Assembly: GCF_964199755.1 (NCBI RefSeq)
Contig: NC_133901.1
Span: 46,097,418 to 46,161,417, forward strand
Source: Larus michahellis
Lineage: Eukaryota > Chordata > Aves > Charadriiformes > Laridae
Direction: 5' to 3'
DNA: 64,000 nt
The notes below the pieces were generated by a model. It did no database searches. It saw nothing but the letters and a program-made list of their open reading frames with translations, and had not been told where the DNA came from. Within the stretch, counting starts at the first letter, position 1, and every line of letters begins with the position of its first letter. Positions 38,346-51,670 of this stretch are shown piece after piece. The position numbers were made by a program, and so were the translations under genes.

Positions 38346-41300
38346 GGAAGCCGTCTGGGCTCCCCAACATGCCGTGTTCACACTATTCCTTTCTCAGTGA
38401 GCCAGACCCTGCACCTGCCAAACATAACGTGGAGGATGGAGTGGCCTGGCCCATCATGGATGCTGGCATTTTATATTAATCACATGGAAATAATTTTGGA
38501 CAATTAAGCATACAGATGAAAGGCCAACTGGCTGCACATGTTGTGTGGGGCATGACCTAAAAGCAATCCCAGTGACTGAGATGATGTAGTGTGAAAACCG
38601 GATTAAACAGGTCAAGTAAATTTGGAGCAGCTAAAATAAACTGAACTCTCTTCCAAAACATATGTTGTGCTTGCCACATAATCTTGCTATACCGTGGTAG
38701 CATGTCCCAAACATGCCAAAACTGTGAGACGCTTGTTCCAGGGTCACAGTGCCAGAGGGAGAGAGTGAGGATGGTTACTTTGGAAAAGTGCCAGCTGGAA
38801 AGTAGATCTGAGAAAGTCACAGCACTTCTGAATGAGCTGCCTGATAAGGCTTTGCACGTCTTCCCTGCAGCCAACCTGCCCAAATACCCTGAGTCCTAGG
38901 GAGGGATCAAGGCTCACACCGAGCAATCAAACGTGAATGAATGTTCTGGGCTTTTGCTCCCCTCTATAAACATTTTCCAGCTAGTGGCAATCTGTTTTGA
39001 AAGCCCCCAGCAGCTTGGCTGGGAGCTGGAGACATATTACAACACCTGGGAATGATTCCCAAGTCACTTCCCTGCATACACCTGCATTGAACTCCATTTG
39101 CAGCCAGTCTGCTGTGGAAAGCCATCCCGTGCTGCCTACCCAGGGCCAGGGCTGGGAGGGCATCACCACCGGCCAGGCTGGCTAATTCCAGCCCAAGCCT
39201 GGTCTGCGGCATGGAAAGCAGGGGTGGTTAATGGTGTGACATGCTCACCAGTCCTCTGTGCTGACCTCATTTTGAGCCATCACCGGTAACACGCACAGTG
39301 GAAAATAAAACATCCCTCAACCGCTCACGGGCAGATTACCCAGGCTGGACATTAATCATGCTGGGAACACAGGGAGTCCAAAACGTGTTGCAAAAGGGCT
39401 CGGATGAGCTGCAGCCCTTTCCCATCCCGCGCTCCTCCATGGCTACCCCTGCCCAGGTCGGTGCTGCTCAGTCTTCCACTGTGCTCTTATTTTGTTTTCT
39501 TACCATTTAATTGCCATATGCTTTGTATTATCTTTGGTTTTACTTTGTCTTGGTCATCCCAATCCTTCTGCTACACCAGATAATCAAGAGTTGTCAGCAG
39601 TAAGCCATTAAATAGTAAACCACAGCACATGAAAGATAGGAAATGTTAAGGGTCGACGCTTCAAATTCTTCCTTGTATGGAGCCCTGCAACATGTAAAGG
39701 TTTTTATCCATCTTGAACTCATCACTGGAAAAGCGTTTTTAGCTTATATGTGTGGTTTCAGTGTTGTTCTTTTGAATGGCTGTATTTCAGTATTGTTATT
39801 AATTGCTAAAGCCCTGCCTCACTTGCAGGGGCTGTGATGGAGAATGCACGTGGCATGAAGTTCCCAGAGTCAGAGAAGGTGATGAAGGCACACTGCCCTA
39901 GAGACAGCTGGACAACACACTCCTTTTTGAAAAATTTCTCCATGAGAATTTGCAAATCTACCAAAGTTCATGAGTTTGCAATTAATGTTCTATATATGAA
40001 GCATATAAATCCATGGAAAGCTTTGTGAAGGAAGAGCAAACTACTCAGAGAAGGTAAAAAAGCTGACTAGAAACTTGGCGATTCCCAACTAACCACTTGT
40101 GAGCTAAGGGAGGTGTTTGCATTTGCCACGCTGACCGGTTGTGTGCAAAGCTCCTGGGAACCCAAGCCACTTGCTCAGAGGCAGAGGGGAAGGACAAGGG
40201 AAGGTCAAAAGATGGAGAAGTTCTGAACCCCCAAATTAGCGTGCTGGTTGGTGGAGTTCAGAAATATCCTCTGGAAACAGAGAAGAGGGGGTTTGAGACT
40301 TTGACTACAGATCCCTGGGGCTCCAAGCTGTAGAAACTGTAAGAAGCGAGAAGAAATCTACTGTTGATATTCAAAGTTTTGCGTTCTGTGCTTTATTTTC
40401 CATACCTCTCTAGACCTCTTTTCTAGAAAATCTTGACCTGAAGGCTCACTGAATAACCATTTGCTTTGGTTTAGTGCCAGGCCCATTTACCTGGCACCAT
40501 GGTATAGAGAAAAGCAAGACCTGCAGGCAGCCTGGTGACCACAGGGGTATTTGGGCAGCACCTGGGACTGTGCCCTGACCATCTGCAGAAGCTCAGAGCA
40601 GGGGTTTTGTTAGCCTTCGGAGGAGTGCTCCTTGGCGGACACAGGCATCCCAGCTGTAAGGAGTGGTGACAGTAAAGAACAACAGATAAAACCCAAAGCC
40701 TTGCAGAGTATGTATGTCATCCATTTATTAATAATTTATAAAGCAAGTGTGTGGGCCTGACTACAGCATAACAACCTTCTGCCCTTCTAAAGTTACACGT
40801 GTATTTGAAACCATTCCTTTAAAATGAACGAGATGGTCAGCTTTAGCGCAGCGAACACTTCAGCGCATCAAGCCTTGTTGGCCAACAACTGTTTTCTTGG
40901 GGTGAAGGGCAGGTACAGCCCCTGTTCCTGAGCCCTGTGACCGGTCCTATGCTGGAAAGAAGGTTGCACAGGTTTCACCAACATCAGGCTGAACCCAGTC
41001 AGGCTGATTACACCGTTGTGCACCCAGGACAAGGTGGAAAGGACACAGTGAAGGCTTCTGAGAAACTCTGCCTGCTGCCTCCGAGGCCAACCCAGGGACT
41101 CACCTCCTGGTTGAGGCGCAACTTGCTGTCTTGCACCCTGAGCGGTCCCCACAAGTCCCAAAGCCCCCCGCACTCCAGGGCTGTGCCAGCAGCTTGTGCT
41201 GGTGCCGGGGGGTGGCATCGCTCCCTTGGTCCAGCTGACGGGGCTGCAGGACACCCCACACCACTGCCTGCAGCCCTGACTCACTGCAGCGTGCAGTACA

Positions 41301-43124
41301 CTGCAGTGCTGGCAGTGAGCCCTGCTATGTGTGTACGCACTCACCGGGGCCTGTTTTATTTATATCCAGAAGTATCTTTTATAAAATCAAATATCTGAAC
41401 GATGTCAGTGCTGCATGGTTATTTTTGCAAGGCTGCGGCAGCGTGTTTCTCTGCTGTCATGTTTCTCTAGAAGACTTTTGCCAGACAGCTACACACGGCT
41501 GTGGTGTTAGCGAGAGAGCTAAATGGAGACCTGATGCAGATGTCCCCTTAAAAACGTTTGTGTATTCAGTTTGCCAGAAATACAACAATTTTCAAGCTGA
41601 ACTGGAGTTTTAAACACAAATCTGAATTTTTCTAAACGTGTTAGAGCTTTTGTCTTTCGGAAAACCAAATGGGGCCCTGTGGTTGAGTGCTGCAGTTCCA
41701 GCAACAGGCTGCCAGGCTTACACCAGGGTAACATCTATCATTTCGGTCTGGCCGACGCGACCTGAGAAGTAATGCTGCAGCGCAAGGTCAGGCCAAGGCT
41801 GAGCCTGCGGCTCCTCCATCCCATCAGCTGTGCGCTGGCCAAGGAAGGAGGTCCAGTGGGGATATGTTCAATCTCTCCTGTGCTGTAGAGAGGAGGAGAG
41901 GGAAAGCTGGAGACAGGCAGAGCACCAGGAATTACCTGCATTTCCATCTGGCCACCTTTCCGGCGGTTGGGATGGCAGCGGGAGTGGCTGTAAGCGCAGC
42001 ATCCCTGGCAGCAGCCGAGGGCTCTCCCAGCAGCCCTGTGGGCCGCTGGGGTCCCCGCAGCCCCGGTCCCCACACACGCAGGGGTCAGGTCCCCAGGGTG
42101 GTCCCTCCTCGCCAGCACTGAGGGGAGGCTGGTGAGGGGGGACCCTGCTCCGGGCAGTCAGCAGAATTCCCCCCCGGTCCCACTTCTGCTTCCCGCTCCC
42201 TTTGGTAAATGATTCCTGCCCCCGACAGGTCTTATGGTATAAATAAGGGACCACTGCTTTGTGGTTGAGCATCTACAGCACTGACAAAGACCAGATTGCC
42301 ACCACAGTTATTTCCTCTTGTAAGTAAAAGGGGAAACTGTGGTATCTCACACACCTCTGGGCAGAAATAGCTGACAAATACCAACTTCTTCATGGCGAAG
42401 TCTGCCGCTAATGGCATCTGGGCCCCACTTTGAGACGTTAAACTACTAATTTCAAATGCAGCCCTGTGATGTGAAACATATTTACAGTTGGAGCAATTGG
42501 GGTGTTTTTGGGAAGACTTGCCTTCATAAATAACCCCTCGGCCTAGACGCTGACATCGGTTTTACAGCTGTCACCCAGCTCCCAGAGCTCGAGGACAAGA
42601 TCAAACCAGGGCCCTGCTCACTGGCCGGCTACTTGTGCAACACAAACACGCACAAATTAACATCTCCGGACATCTCCAGGAGCAATGGAAACTAATAATC
42701 CTTTTGGACAGGATGGATTTCCTGCTGAATTTAATAACAACAGTTGGAGACAACCGTCTGGATACTTGCTGCTTTGAGATAACCAGCCAGTAAAATAACT
42801 GTGGTGATTTTCCTTGCAGAAAATTCGTATGTGACAGCCAGACATGTACTTTCTTATTTCTAGTCAATGTTGTGTATATTTATAGAACCTCCAACAGAAA
42901 AATGCTTAAGATGAAAGAATCAAACTCAAGACAGCCCACTATCAGCAAGCTTGCTTTTTATGAGGCTTTTTCAAAGCTACACTGAATTTCAGGGCTCTGG
43001 GTTGAGGCTTTCACAAGATCTGCATTTGGCACCCAGTTCCCTTTGAATTCAGATGAAGCTGGGAGTCTAACTCCCTTCAGGACCTTCAAAACCCCCAGTT
43101 TTTGTCTGCAGTGCCATAATAAAA

Positions 43125-43168
43125 GCAGAGAAAGAGAGAGAGACAGAGAGAGCGAGAGAAAAAAAAAC
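43125..43168 (+). repeat. GA-rich simple repeat
   Basis: An interrupted (GA)n stretch ends in A8. It creates serine/arginine-like and leucine-rich open frames on the two strands, which are artefacts. Confidence 0.85.
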
Positions 43169-44169
43169 TCCTCCAAGAACAGACTGAGAACAAGAGTAGA
43201 AAGAAATGATAAGGAGTGCTGGGAAGCCAAGATTCACATCAGGAAAGAGGGGTTTAAATGCAGTCGAAGGCCAAAAGGGAGTATTAAAGCATCTATTCTG
43301 ACAGCCTGTATGCTACAAGTCATTAAATCTCAGCCAGTTACTCTCATATTTACCCTAATAACTCTTCTGGCGTGTCTTCGAAGAGAGGCATTTCATCCTG
43401 ACTGGAAGACCCACATCAGTTGGTGGCTTGGTCCAAAGTTAATCATCCTCACCGGTGAGACATTGATCCTCATTTCCTATATTAATTTGCACACCCCAGA
43501 TTTCAGGTGTTGTGTCTTTTTATGCTTTCATATGGTAAATTAAGTACCTGGTATTTTTTTCCCACTTTCCACTTACATAATTAAGTCACTCTTAGTCCTT
43601 TCCTTCCCCCCTCCTGTTTTATTTTCCTTTAAGTTAAAAAGTCTCTTTTTTATAAGGGACTTTCTTCTACTCCAAATCATTTCTGTGGCTCTTTTTGCGA
43701 CTTGCCTAGTTTTTCATCGTCTTTTGAAAACGGTCCCTCAACCACACAGAGCACGCCTTTGTTTGTCTCTTCTTTTCAGAGACAAAGCTTCCCCCTCTTT
43801 CTGCTTCCTACCCCCAGCGATCGCAGCAGCCCTTTTGCCACAGCACCATAGTGGAAGCTCCTGCTGAGTTTTGCATCCACTGCAGCCCTTAACTCCTTCA
43901 AACACGCAGGTTTCAGGATGCAATGCTCGCTTTAGCTGTACAGGCTGCCTCCGTCTTCTCAGAAGTATAGCTTTGTAGTTGGCTATATGAAAAACATTTT
44001 TGTAGACATGACTCCACCGACTCACTCTCATTACCGTGCCTGACTTTCCTGGTATCTTCATTACCTGTTTATCATCATTCTGTCCATAAGTTTTACCAGC
44101 AGTGATTTTATATTGGTATCAATGAAAAGGTTTGCTCGGGAATCTGTTTAGAAGTCCCAGTCCTTGTAA

Positions 44170-44262
44170 ATCACGGAATCACGGAATCTTCAGAGTTGGA
44201 AGGGACCTCTAGAGATCATCTAGTCCAACTCCCCTGCTAGAGCAGGATTACCTAAAGCACAT
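44170..44262 (-). mobile_element. CR1 LINE, 5'-truncated 3' end, inverted
   Basis: Read on the + strand, it starts with the inverted tail ATCACGGAATCACGGAATC. It then runs through GAGTTGGAAGGGACCTCTAG, GATCATCTAGTCCAACTCCC and CTGCTAGAGCAGGATTACCT, the inverted terminus of a common avian CR1 subfamily. Only about 90 bp remain. The tail octamer type differs from the copy at 10 kb, so these are different CR1 subfamilies. Confidence 0.9.
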
Positions 44263-47200
44263 AATGCCACTGACTAAACATACCACCCCACCCCGCCCTG
44301 CATTTGATGACTACTTCAGGAGCGCTATCAGGTATCAAATTCCAATTCACCTCTCGGGTGCTTTAGTGATGTTACAATTATTTTTCTCTTAAATCAGCAA
44401 GCCGTGATGTCCAAAGTCACGTGTGGTACAGAAAGTGAAGCACATTATGTCGTACCCTTGGTTTTATCAACCAAATGTGTGATCTCTTCCAAGACTGCAG
44501 CCTGGATTCCCTGAATTTTAGGTGCTGCAGCGGCGGTATGGATGGGGGAGCTCAGGGAAGTGTCCAGGAGCCATGCTGGAGCATTTTCTGCTTCTGACAT
44601 GAGGGCCTTGCTCCCTATCTTCTGTGCACACCAGGACTGCCTAGATGTGCAACCTAGAAATAGCTCCAGTGTGGAGGTGCCATATCTCACTGGTCCACCA
44701 AAGCACTGCCTTCCATTCTCTGACGCTGCCCAAACAGGCTGTTCCCAGAGGAACCGACACTTCAGGCAAGGAAATCACACTCTAAGGTTCAGTTTTGCCA
44801 ATTACAAGATAATTCTGCCGTTAATGAGCATTTCTAATTCATCTCACTTGTTATGTGCATGGATATATCAGCTACTGGAAAAAAAATGTCTTTGGGATCC
44901 TGTGACAAGCTCCTGCCCCTCCTGCTGCTGGCTCCACCTGGGGAGGGACAGGCAGCTGCCTGCAGTTGCACACTCCCTACATATTTCCCAGTACAAACGC
45001 AGCCTCTGTGCTCCTTTGGGACTGTAGGATAGGAAAACCGAGCTGTTTCTGCTGTCCTGTATCTCTTTCTGGCAGCGGTACCAGAGCTGTAGGTCCCGGC
45101 GGTCCCTGGGCAGGGATGCATCGGGCTGTGCGTACCTCAGCATTGCCCAGTCCTTGCCGGGGCCCAGGGTGGAGGTCATCTCCCTGGGACACAGCCATGT
45201 TTTGGGTGGGTGCGAGGGGCAGTCAAGCCCATCTAGTCCTGGAAGGGTGACAAGTATGAGTTCATTAGGAACGACTGCAGTTACAGCCCAGCCTTCCTCC
45301 TCCAGCGAGACAGGGTCCAGCGGCACGATGTGCTGTAAGACAAATGAATTGGCTTCTCCTAGGAAAGCTTCTAAAAACTAATGGTGTTTGAGGGAAAGCA
45401 TAGCTTGAAGGAATTAAACTTGATTCCAACCTGATCGCAATCCAAAGAGAAAATTAATTCCATTTTATATACCAGAATTTTTTTTTTGGTTACTGAAGTA
45501 GGCTTTAAGCTGGATCATCATCATCTCTTTTACTGGGCCCTCACCCACTAGCATCAGAAAGATTGCTTTTACAGCTTTTTTTTTTTTCTGACAAGAGTTA
45601 CTTCCCCCTTGAGCTTTCCTATGCTGAACGGCTGGAGCAGCTTATGGGGAGGAAAAAAAAAGAAAAAGAAATCTCTAGCAGAGGCTGGCAGGGACGCCCA
45701 GTAATAAACCAGCACATTTTCCTCAAAACCAAGCGCCTCTGCCAGGCCATTTAGAGACACCTTTGCCAAATTACAAACCCTTCAGGAAACTTCTGGGTCC
45801 ATGAACGCTCTTTGGTCCAAAAGGATCTCGCTAAATGTGGTCAAGAGAAAACACCGTTATTGCAAATAAGTGTTATTTAAATCACTGCAAACCCTTCCCT
45901 TCGCTTTACAAAACCCATGCAGTAATTCAGCCATATCTGTCAGTAGCTGGATTTGGTTGAAGCCATTCGTTTATCACTAGACATTTCTATCTCTCCCCAA
46001 ACTACGGCCGCTCCAGTAGCCAGCCAAGGGATGAAGGGGCTTATCTGCAGGAAGGGCTGGCGACCCCCCACTCACCCTGGGGCTGCGTTCTCCGAGCCCC
46101 AGACTTAGCCCAGTGTCTTACCACGGGAAAAACATGACAACATATGAACAGTGGGGAGACACATTACCTCTTTTTAAACAAACTCTCTCTGCGGGAGCTG
46201 TAAGCGTAAAAAGCAGCCATTGCTATGTGCTACCCCAGATGGCCACCTCTAACCTGACGGTGACGGTAAAGCACAGTGGGCTGGTCTGAGCGGTGCTCAG
46301 GTGGGGATAAGGGCTGCCACAGGTCTTAGTGGAGATGGCACCAAGAGCAAGACCCTGGGGACAGCTACCTGATAGCCCAAATCTCGTCCTGAGATGGCAG
46401 CTCGCGGGCAAAACCCAGCACCCACCGACATGGCGTTACAGTTAGCCAGGAGCACAGCAGCACAGGCAGCTCCTGGTTTGGCCAGGTTGCAGCCCGGAGG
46501 TTTGCTAACCCCTGGCAGATACAGCAGCAACACGAAGCACAAAAAACCAGCTCCCCAAAATGCCAAGTCATCAGTTTTCTTATCGGAGGAGACTGAAAAA
46601 CAGGGCTCTGAAATACACTGGGATAGTTTCCCACTAAATATCAACTACCAGGCCTTTATTTATAACTTATAAAAGTAATCGCATTTCAAATCTGTCAAGG
46701 GAAAGAGGGGCTGCTTTGGGTTTTTTAAGCTATGAATTCTGTTACCAAAAAACTGCCGTATTAAGCATGAATGCTGATTATTAAAAAGCAAAGCCAATAA
46801 AAATGATCCAGAGGACAACATTTCTTAATGGAGACCATAAAATACAAGGACAAGGGAAGGACAATTTGGAACAAAGTGATAGGAAATTAATACCTTTTAT
46901 TGCCAGTTGGTCTTACAAACAGAACAAATCACATCAATGGACTTAAAAAAAAATAATAAAAATAATATACTTTCAAACTCATCATTGATCATACATGCTT
47001 GGGAAGAGTTTCAAGTGGGATTGAATTTTAATCCTCAGACACTGCTAACCACACTGGGCATTTTGCCTTTAACGTTAGTGGGCAAGGATTTAAGTTAACC
47101 CATGAGCCTAATAGCTTTGTACATCCAGGTGTGAGGATTTTTGTCCACATAGTGAAGTAAGGGAGGAGGAACGAGAAGCTGTTTGCTGTTGTGTTGGGCT

Positions 47201-49220
47201 TGGTTTTGCTTTAAACATTAGAGACCGGTTTTCAAAAGCTGCAGGGTTTGGATGCAGCCATTCAGACAGAGTCAGGCAGAGGTTTGGTCTAGGTCCATTT
47301 TCAGTTTTAATAAGCCAGTGGCTGTAATAAAGGACAAGGAACTTGAAAATGTGCAGGGCTAAGATATAATATTTTATAGTTCATCCTGCACGGCAGAAAG
47401 TTGATATCTCACTAATGCATATTAGAGGTTGTTGGAGAAGTTCCAAAACTAAAGGACCTAGCTTATTTTTTTGTTTTTATTCATTCTGCTCTGTAGCCTG
47501 TGGTTTTGTTTTTTTCCAGCTTTCCATTGCTCTGTGCCAGCTAGTACAAAAGAGGTGTAAAATACCGTCTGCCCTCATTTATGCTAATGGTCTGCTGGTA
47601 GCGAAGACGCCATTGCAACACTGGTACCCTGACACTGATACCTTAGCGATACAACTATAGAAAAAAGCTGAGAAATAAGGGGCTACAAATTTTCCCGGGA
47701 GGAAACAGTCTCGTCCTAATAAATCTCACCGGATTGGAAGAGGTTAAAAATTTCACTGATTAGAGAAGATCTATATCAGCTTGAAGATCGCACCATATGG
47801 GTTCAAGTCATTTTGCCTGTGTTTTTTTCCCCTCTTTGGGACCACCACCATTTCCCAGCACATCCCACTAACCAGCAGGGAATGAGCCGGAGACACCCGG
47901 GGCTGGGACAGCACCAGCCTCAGCACCCCCATCAGCAGGGAACCGGCTCACCAGGTGAACCATGTCCAGTATAAACCAGGTCACAACAGCCACTAGTTTA
48001 TCATCCAAACACATTTTTCTGCCAGGTTTTGAGAGGGTGATTGAAGGATACATGTTGAAGCTATGACTTCAGAGACAGGAACACTTAAATAATAAAATAG
48101 GGGGAAATTCAGGATAACAAATTACATCAGTGAAACAGGAACGATTTGGGGTCTTGTTAAGCCCAGGACCTTAGTCAGCAATGGCACGCTGGGCCAATAT
48201 TATTTTAGCCCTTTGACTCCTTGATAGAGAGTTCAGTCTGCTCTTTGAGGGGCCCCGCTCTCGAAGAACAACAGGGAACAAACCTGCGTTATCTGCAGGC
48301 TGTTAGCAGCCATTGAAAAACCCACAGCTTCATTCCTCAGGAACTGAGGCAGCTTCTGGGCAGACAAAGCTGGCACAGGCCGTGCTCCAGATGCCCCCAA
48401 AGGGGGAATAAAGGAACAGAGTTCTCTTAGATGGGATAATAATGACTGCAGCTGCAAAGTCCCACCGAGAGCAAGGCAGCACCTTCAGGCTGTAAGTTTA
48501 AGTTATATTTAAAGGCTTAGGAGGCAATACTGCCACACGCTAACTATTTCTGCAGAGGCCTGTCAGCTGGATGGGAAACACCAGCTCAGCTCCCAGGGTG
48601 ACCCACAGCCTTGCTGGGAAATCTTTGTCCCCGAGGCTTTGTCCCAGCTCCAGCCGGGCGGGAGGGAGGGAAGGGCAGAGCCCCTCTCTGCGGGAGAGCG
48701 GGATGGCTTGGGCTCAGGCTCAGGCGGTGTGAAGAAATCCCTGAGCCAGGGCTGGCAGGAGGAAGGGGGACATGGGGACAGGAAACGTCGCAGCCCTGCA
48801 GCAGTCGCAGGTAGCTGCGTGCTCTGTTCCCATCTCCTCCCCAGCCGCAGGCTCAGATACACAGCTGATTTCCTAGCTCCCATCTTTTCAGTTTTGCAGC
48901 TCCTAAAATACATTGATTTATCCCCCCCCCCTTTTTTTTTTCTGAAATACTTGATTCCTATAGATATATTCTTTACCTTTGTATTCCAATGCACTGCATC
49001 CACACTGAGCTCTTTTGCTTTCAGAGCTGTTTCTGTCTCACTGACCCCCCTGGCGCTTTGCTGCACGTTACCGCCGCTGTGTCTCTCTTCAACTGCGCAT
49101 CCTTGCTCTTTCACCCATGTTTCGAGTTTAGAAAACCAAGTAGATAGAAAGTGGAAGGAATACATTACCCTGCCCCCATGGCGCAGGATGCTGCTGCCAC
49201 ACCCTGGCAGCAAAGGCCGG

Positions 49221-49274
49221 CCATCCATCCATCCATCCATCCATCCATCCATCCATCCATCCATCCATCCATCC
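49221..49274 (+). repeat. (CCAT)n microsatellite
   Basis: A perfect tetranucleotide repeat of 13.5 units (54 bp). It is likely to vary in length between individuals. Confidence 0.98.
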
Positions 49275-51411
49275 CTCTGCTGCACCTCGGGTGGCAGCGG
49301 GTGGACATGCCCCCTGACACCCTGCTCCTCAGACACCCTTGGAAACAGCTATGGAAGGAGATGATATAAACCTCATTAACCGGGGTAGTAATTAAATGGG
49401 AGTAAAAATATCATCGGCAGCTGGGAAACACTGCTGTGCTGCCTGCAGGTGAAGGTGACCGGCCCCCGGCTCCCCCCGCGCCCGCCGCCTCCTCCACCTT
49501 TCTCAGGAATCAGATTTTAATGGCAGGGAGAGGCGTTAGCTGCAAACTTCAAAAGTCACATTTCTGAGTGTGGCCAAGAAACAGGGTTGTAAAATGAGGG
49601 GCCGGCCACAGCTTTTGGGTTTGCGAGCAGCCGGACCCCACAGGAAGGGCACGTCATCCAGCCGTCAGGGTACAGTTTGGCCGCCCTCTCCTGTGGATTG
49701 TGTGCTGAACCAGATGCAGTTTTATAACTCTGCTTAAGGCGATCTGGGCTAGGATGGTTTTCTGGAAAATTATTTCATATTGTTGTGAAGAGAAAAAAGC
49801 ATTTCCTTTCATTTCAGCACGAAGGAAACGGTGCTGAAAAGGTGGAGAAAAGCAAGACGTAGTTATCTTCCCTGCTGTTCCACACCAATTTCTATGCATT
49901 TTGTAACTAACCATCATCTAATCCTCCAGTTCACCCCAGAAACGAAGTCATCCTTATGACGAAGAGAAGTGTCTAGTTTTCCTTCGTTATGCACTCCTGC
50001 ATCTGTATGCGTGAATACTATTTTCCAAAAACCAGGGGCATCAAACCACTTTTCCAGTGGTTTCAAACCAACTGGAAACGAAACAGAATAAAAGCACTGG
50101 AAAAACAAACTGCTTTGCCTTGACCCAACGTGATGCTGTCAGTTCCAACAAGCAGTTTGTATCAACAGCTCCCCCAGAGGCGGCCAATCCACTGGTGATC
50201 TCCCCTTTTGCTGTCTTGTGTTTTGAGCCCTCAAGCTCTGCACGATCCCGTTCACCCTGCAGTCAAAGGAAAGCATTTAGCAGAGAGTGGTTTTGGTTTT
50301 TTTCCCCCAATACCTTAAATCGTTGCACTTCTTTTAGCTTCAGAGATTTGGATGTATGCTTTCTGCTGGACAGGACAGATTTCCCACAGAGGGACGAGCC
50401 TGCATCCCGAAGGGCAGTGGCTCGGAGCCAGGGCAGCTGTGTCCGCCTTCACCCTCCAAAGCGGGGTCAGTGACAAGAGCCCGAGAGCTTCAGCCGTTCC
50501 GGGGACCCCCAGCTCAGGGGGCTGAATGCAGACGCCCTGAGCCCCCCGTCAGCCCCCGCTGGAGGCAGAGCTGTGGCACAAGGGGCACAAACTGGTGATG
50601 GTCAGCAAACACCATATGCACCTGGAGTTCAGTTTCCCAGTCAACACCTGCCTTCACTGGTGGGTTTACTGGAAAGAGGGTGGTGTTAAGGTGTGATTTC
50701 AGGTGGGTGGCTCACAGACAGACGAGGGAATGTTGTGCTCTCGCTGCAGGCTGGGGGAGTTACTTTTGGGCTTTAGAGGGAGCGCATCTTCAGGTACCCA
50801 CATGCCCGGGTAAGGAAAGCACAAGCAGCAGCACGTGTGTTCACAGCACTCTGTGACAACCCGGTGGCCACCATCACGTCCCCCTACCCGTGCCACGCTG
50901 CCTGGCCCCACCGCCAGCCCAGCAGCTGGGGAAGGAAAGCCAGCAACGGCCACAACCTCCGCCTGGTGTCACCCCGTCGGGAGCAACACCTGCAGAGCCA
51001 CCAGCCTGCAGCCCCAGATCCAGCCCTACTTTCGGTGCCACCGCTGTGAGCACGCTGCTGTGCAGGGAGGGGTGCAGGGGACAGCCCCGTGCTCGGAGAG
51101 CAGCCCTTGCACCCTGAGGGAGCTCTGCCGCGCTGGGGCTGAGCACGCTGCCTCCTCACCGGGCACCCCCCTCACCCAGCCAGGCCACGGTCATGGCCAG
51201 ATCTTCTGGCAGGGGGGTAAACTGCAGCTTCCTTCAGGTTTCCTCCGTGGGGTGGAGGGAGCAGACATCTCTGAGCTCACATCAGGAGCCAAGGAAGAGC
51301 TCTCGCCGCAGCTCCCCTGCTCTAAACGCCCTATGGCTTGACATCACCCACTGTGGGCAGAGGAGAGCGGGTGATGGTAAGGGCAAGGAGGGAGGCATCC
51401 GAGCCAAAGGG

Positions 51412-51670
51412 CTATTTTTTCAGGCGGTTTTGGGAAAAGAGCTGCTTGACCTGGTGCGCATACACCATGCCCTGCAAAGTTGGCCCCCAGCGCTTGATCC
51501 CAGGTGCTGCCACAGACCCAACAGTGATCTTAAAGACCTCCCTCGTCAGCCACTGGTAATTAATGCTCGCGGCGCCTGTCGGGGCGGCAATCTGCATTGT
51601 TTCCCCGTTGCGCAGGGCCAGCCTATTGTTTGCATACGCCAGCGAGTCCGGGGGCCAAGGGTTAGTGGGT
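51412..51670 (-). promoter_or_regulatory. Candidate conserved regulatory element overlapping an 85-codon open frame
   Basis: Motifs seen include two abutting TAAT cores (TAATTAAT, 51557-51564), a SOX-type CATTGTTTCC (51596-51605) and CTATTGTTTGCATA (51623-51636), which resembles a composite SOX plus octamer site. On the - strand the frame is open from after a TAA at about 51672 to a TAG at 51412. It has an internal ATG at 51597 and tryptophan- and tyrosine-containing sequence such as NYQWLTREVFKITVGSV and GIKRWGPTLQGMVYAHQ. I recognise no protein family. No clear splice acceptor precedes it. A developmental enhancer is the more likely reading, and a coding exon cannot be excluded. Confidence 0.35.

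Larger units (their letters stand above)
30799..44169. other. Intergenic region, left part
   Basis: No gene was recognised. The sequence is AT-rich to about 34 kb and then more GC-rich with scattered CpG. Open frames reach about 160 codons, but they overlap on both strands, show no known motif and are what GC-rich non-coding DNA yields by chance. Items seen are a Z-DNA-type tract at 31.70 kb, an A21 tract at 36080-36100, a 31-bp tandem repeat at 38.27 kb and a GA-rich tract at 43.13 kb. Nothing else stands out. Confidence 0.7.

Noticed and set aside
40868..42272. Several 120-160 codon open frames on both strands
   Set aside because: Mutually overlapping frames of unstructured composition in GC-rich intergenic DNA. 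No start, splice or family evidence was seen.
43043..43543. 166-codon frame with an RERERDRESER-like stretch resembling an SR protein
   Set aside because: The stretch is the translation of the GA-rich simple repeat. The rest has no resemblance to an RS-domain protein.
48563..49364. Two long open frames on opposite strands (257 and 241 codons)
   Set aside because: They overlap almost fully, owe part of their length to the (CCAT)n repeat, have low-complexity stretches and match no known domain. Both are most likely chance frames in GC-rich DNA.
50835..51341. 168-codon open frame on +
   Set aside because: Other frames on both strands are open over the same GC-rich stretch. The composition is Pro/Ala/Ser-rich, with no domain and no splice context.
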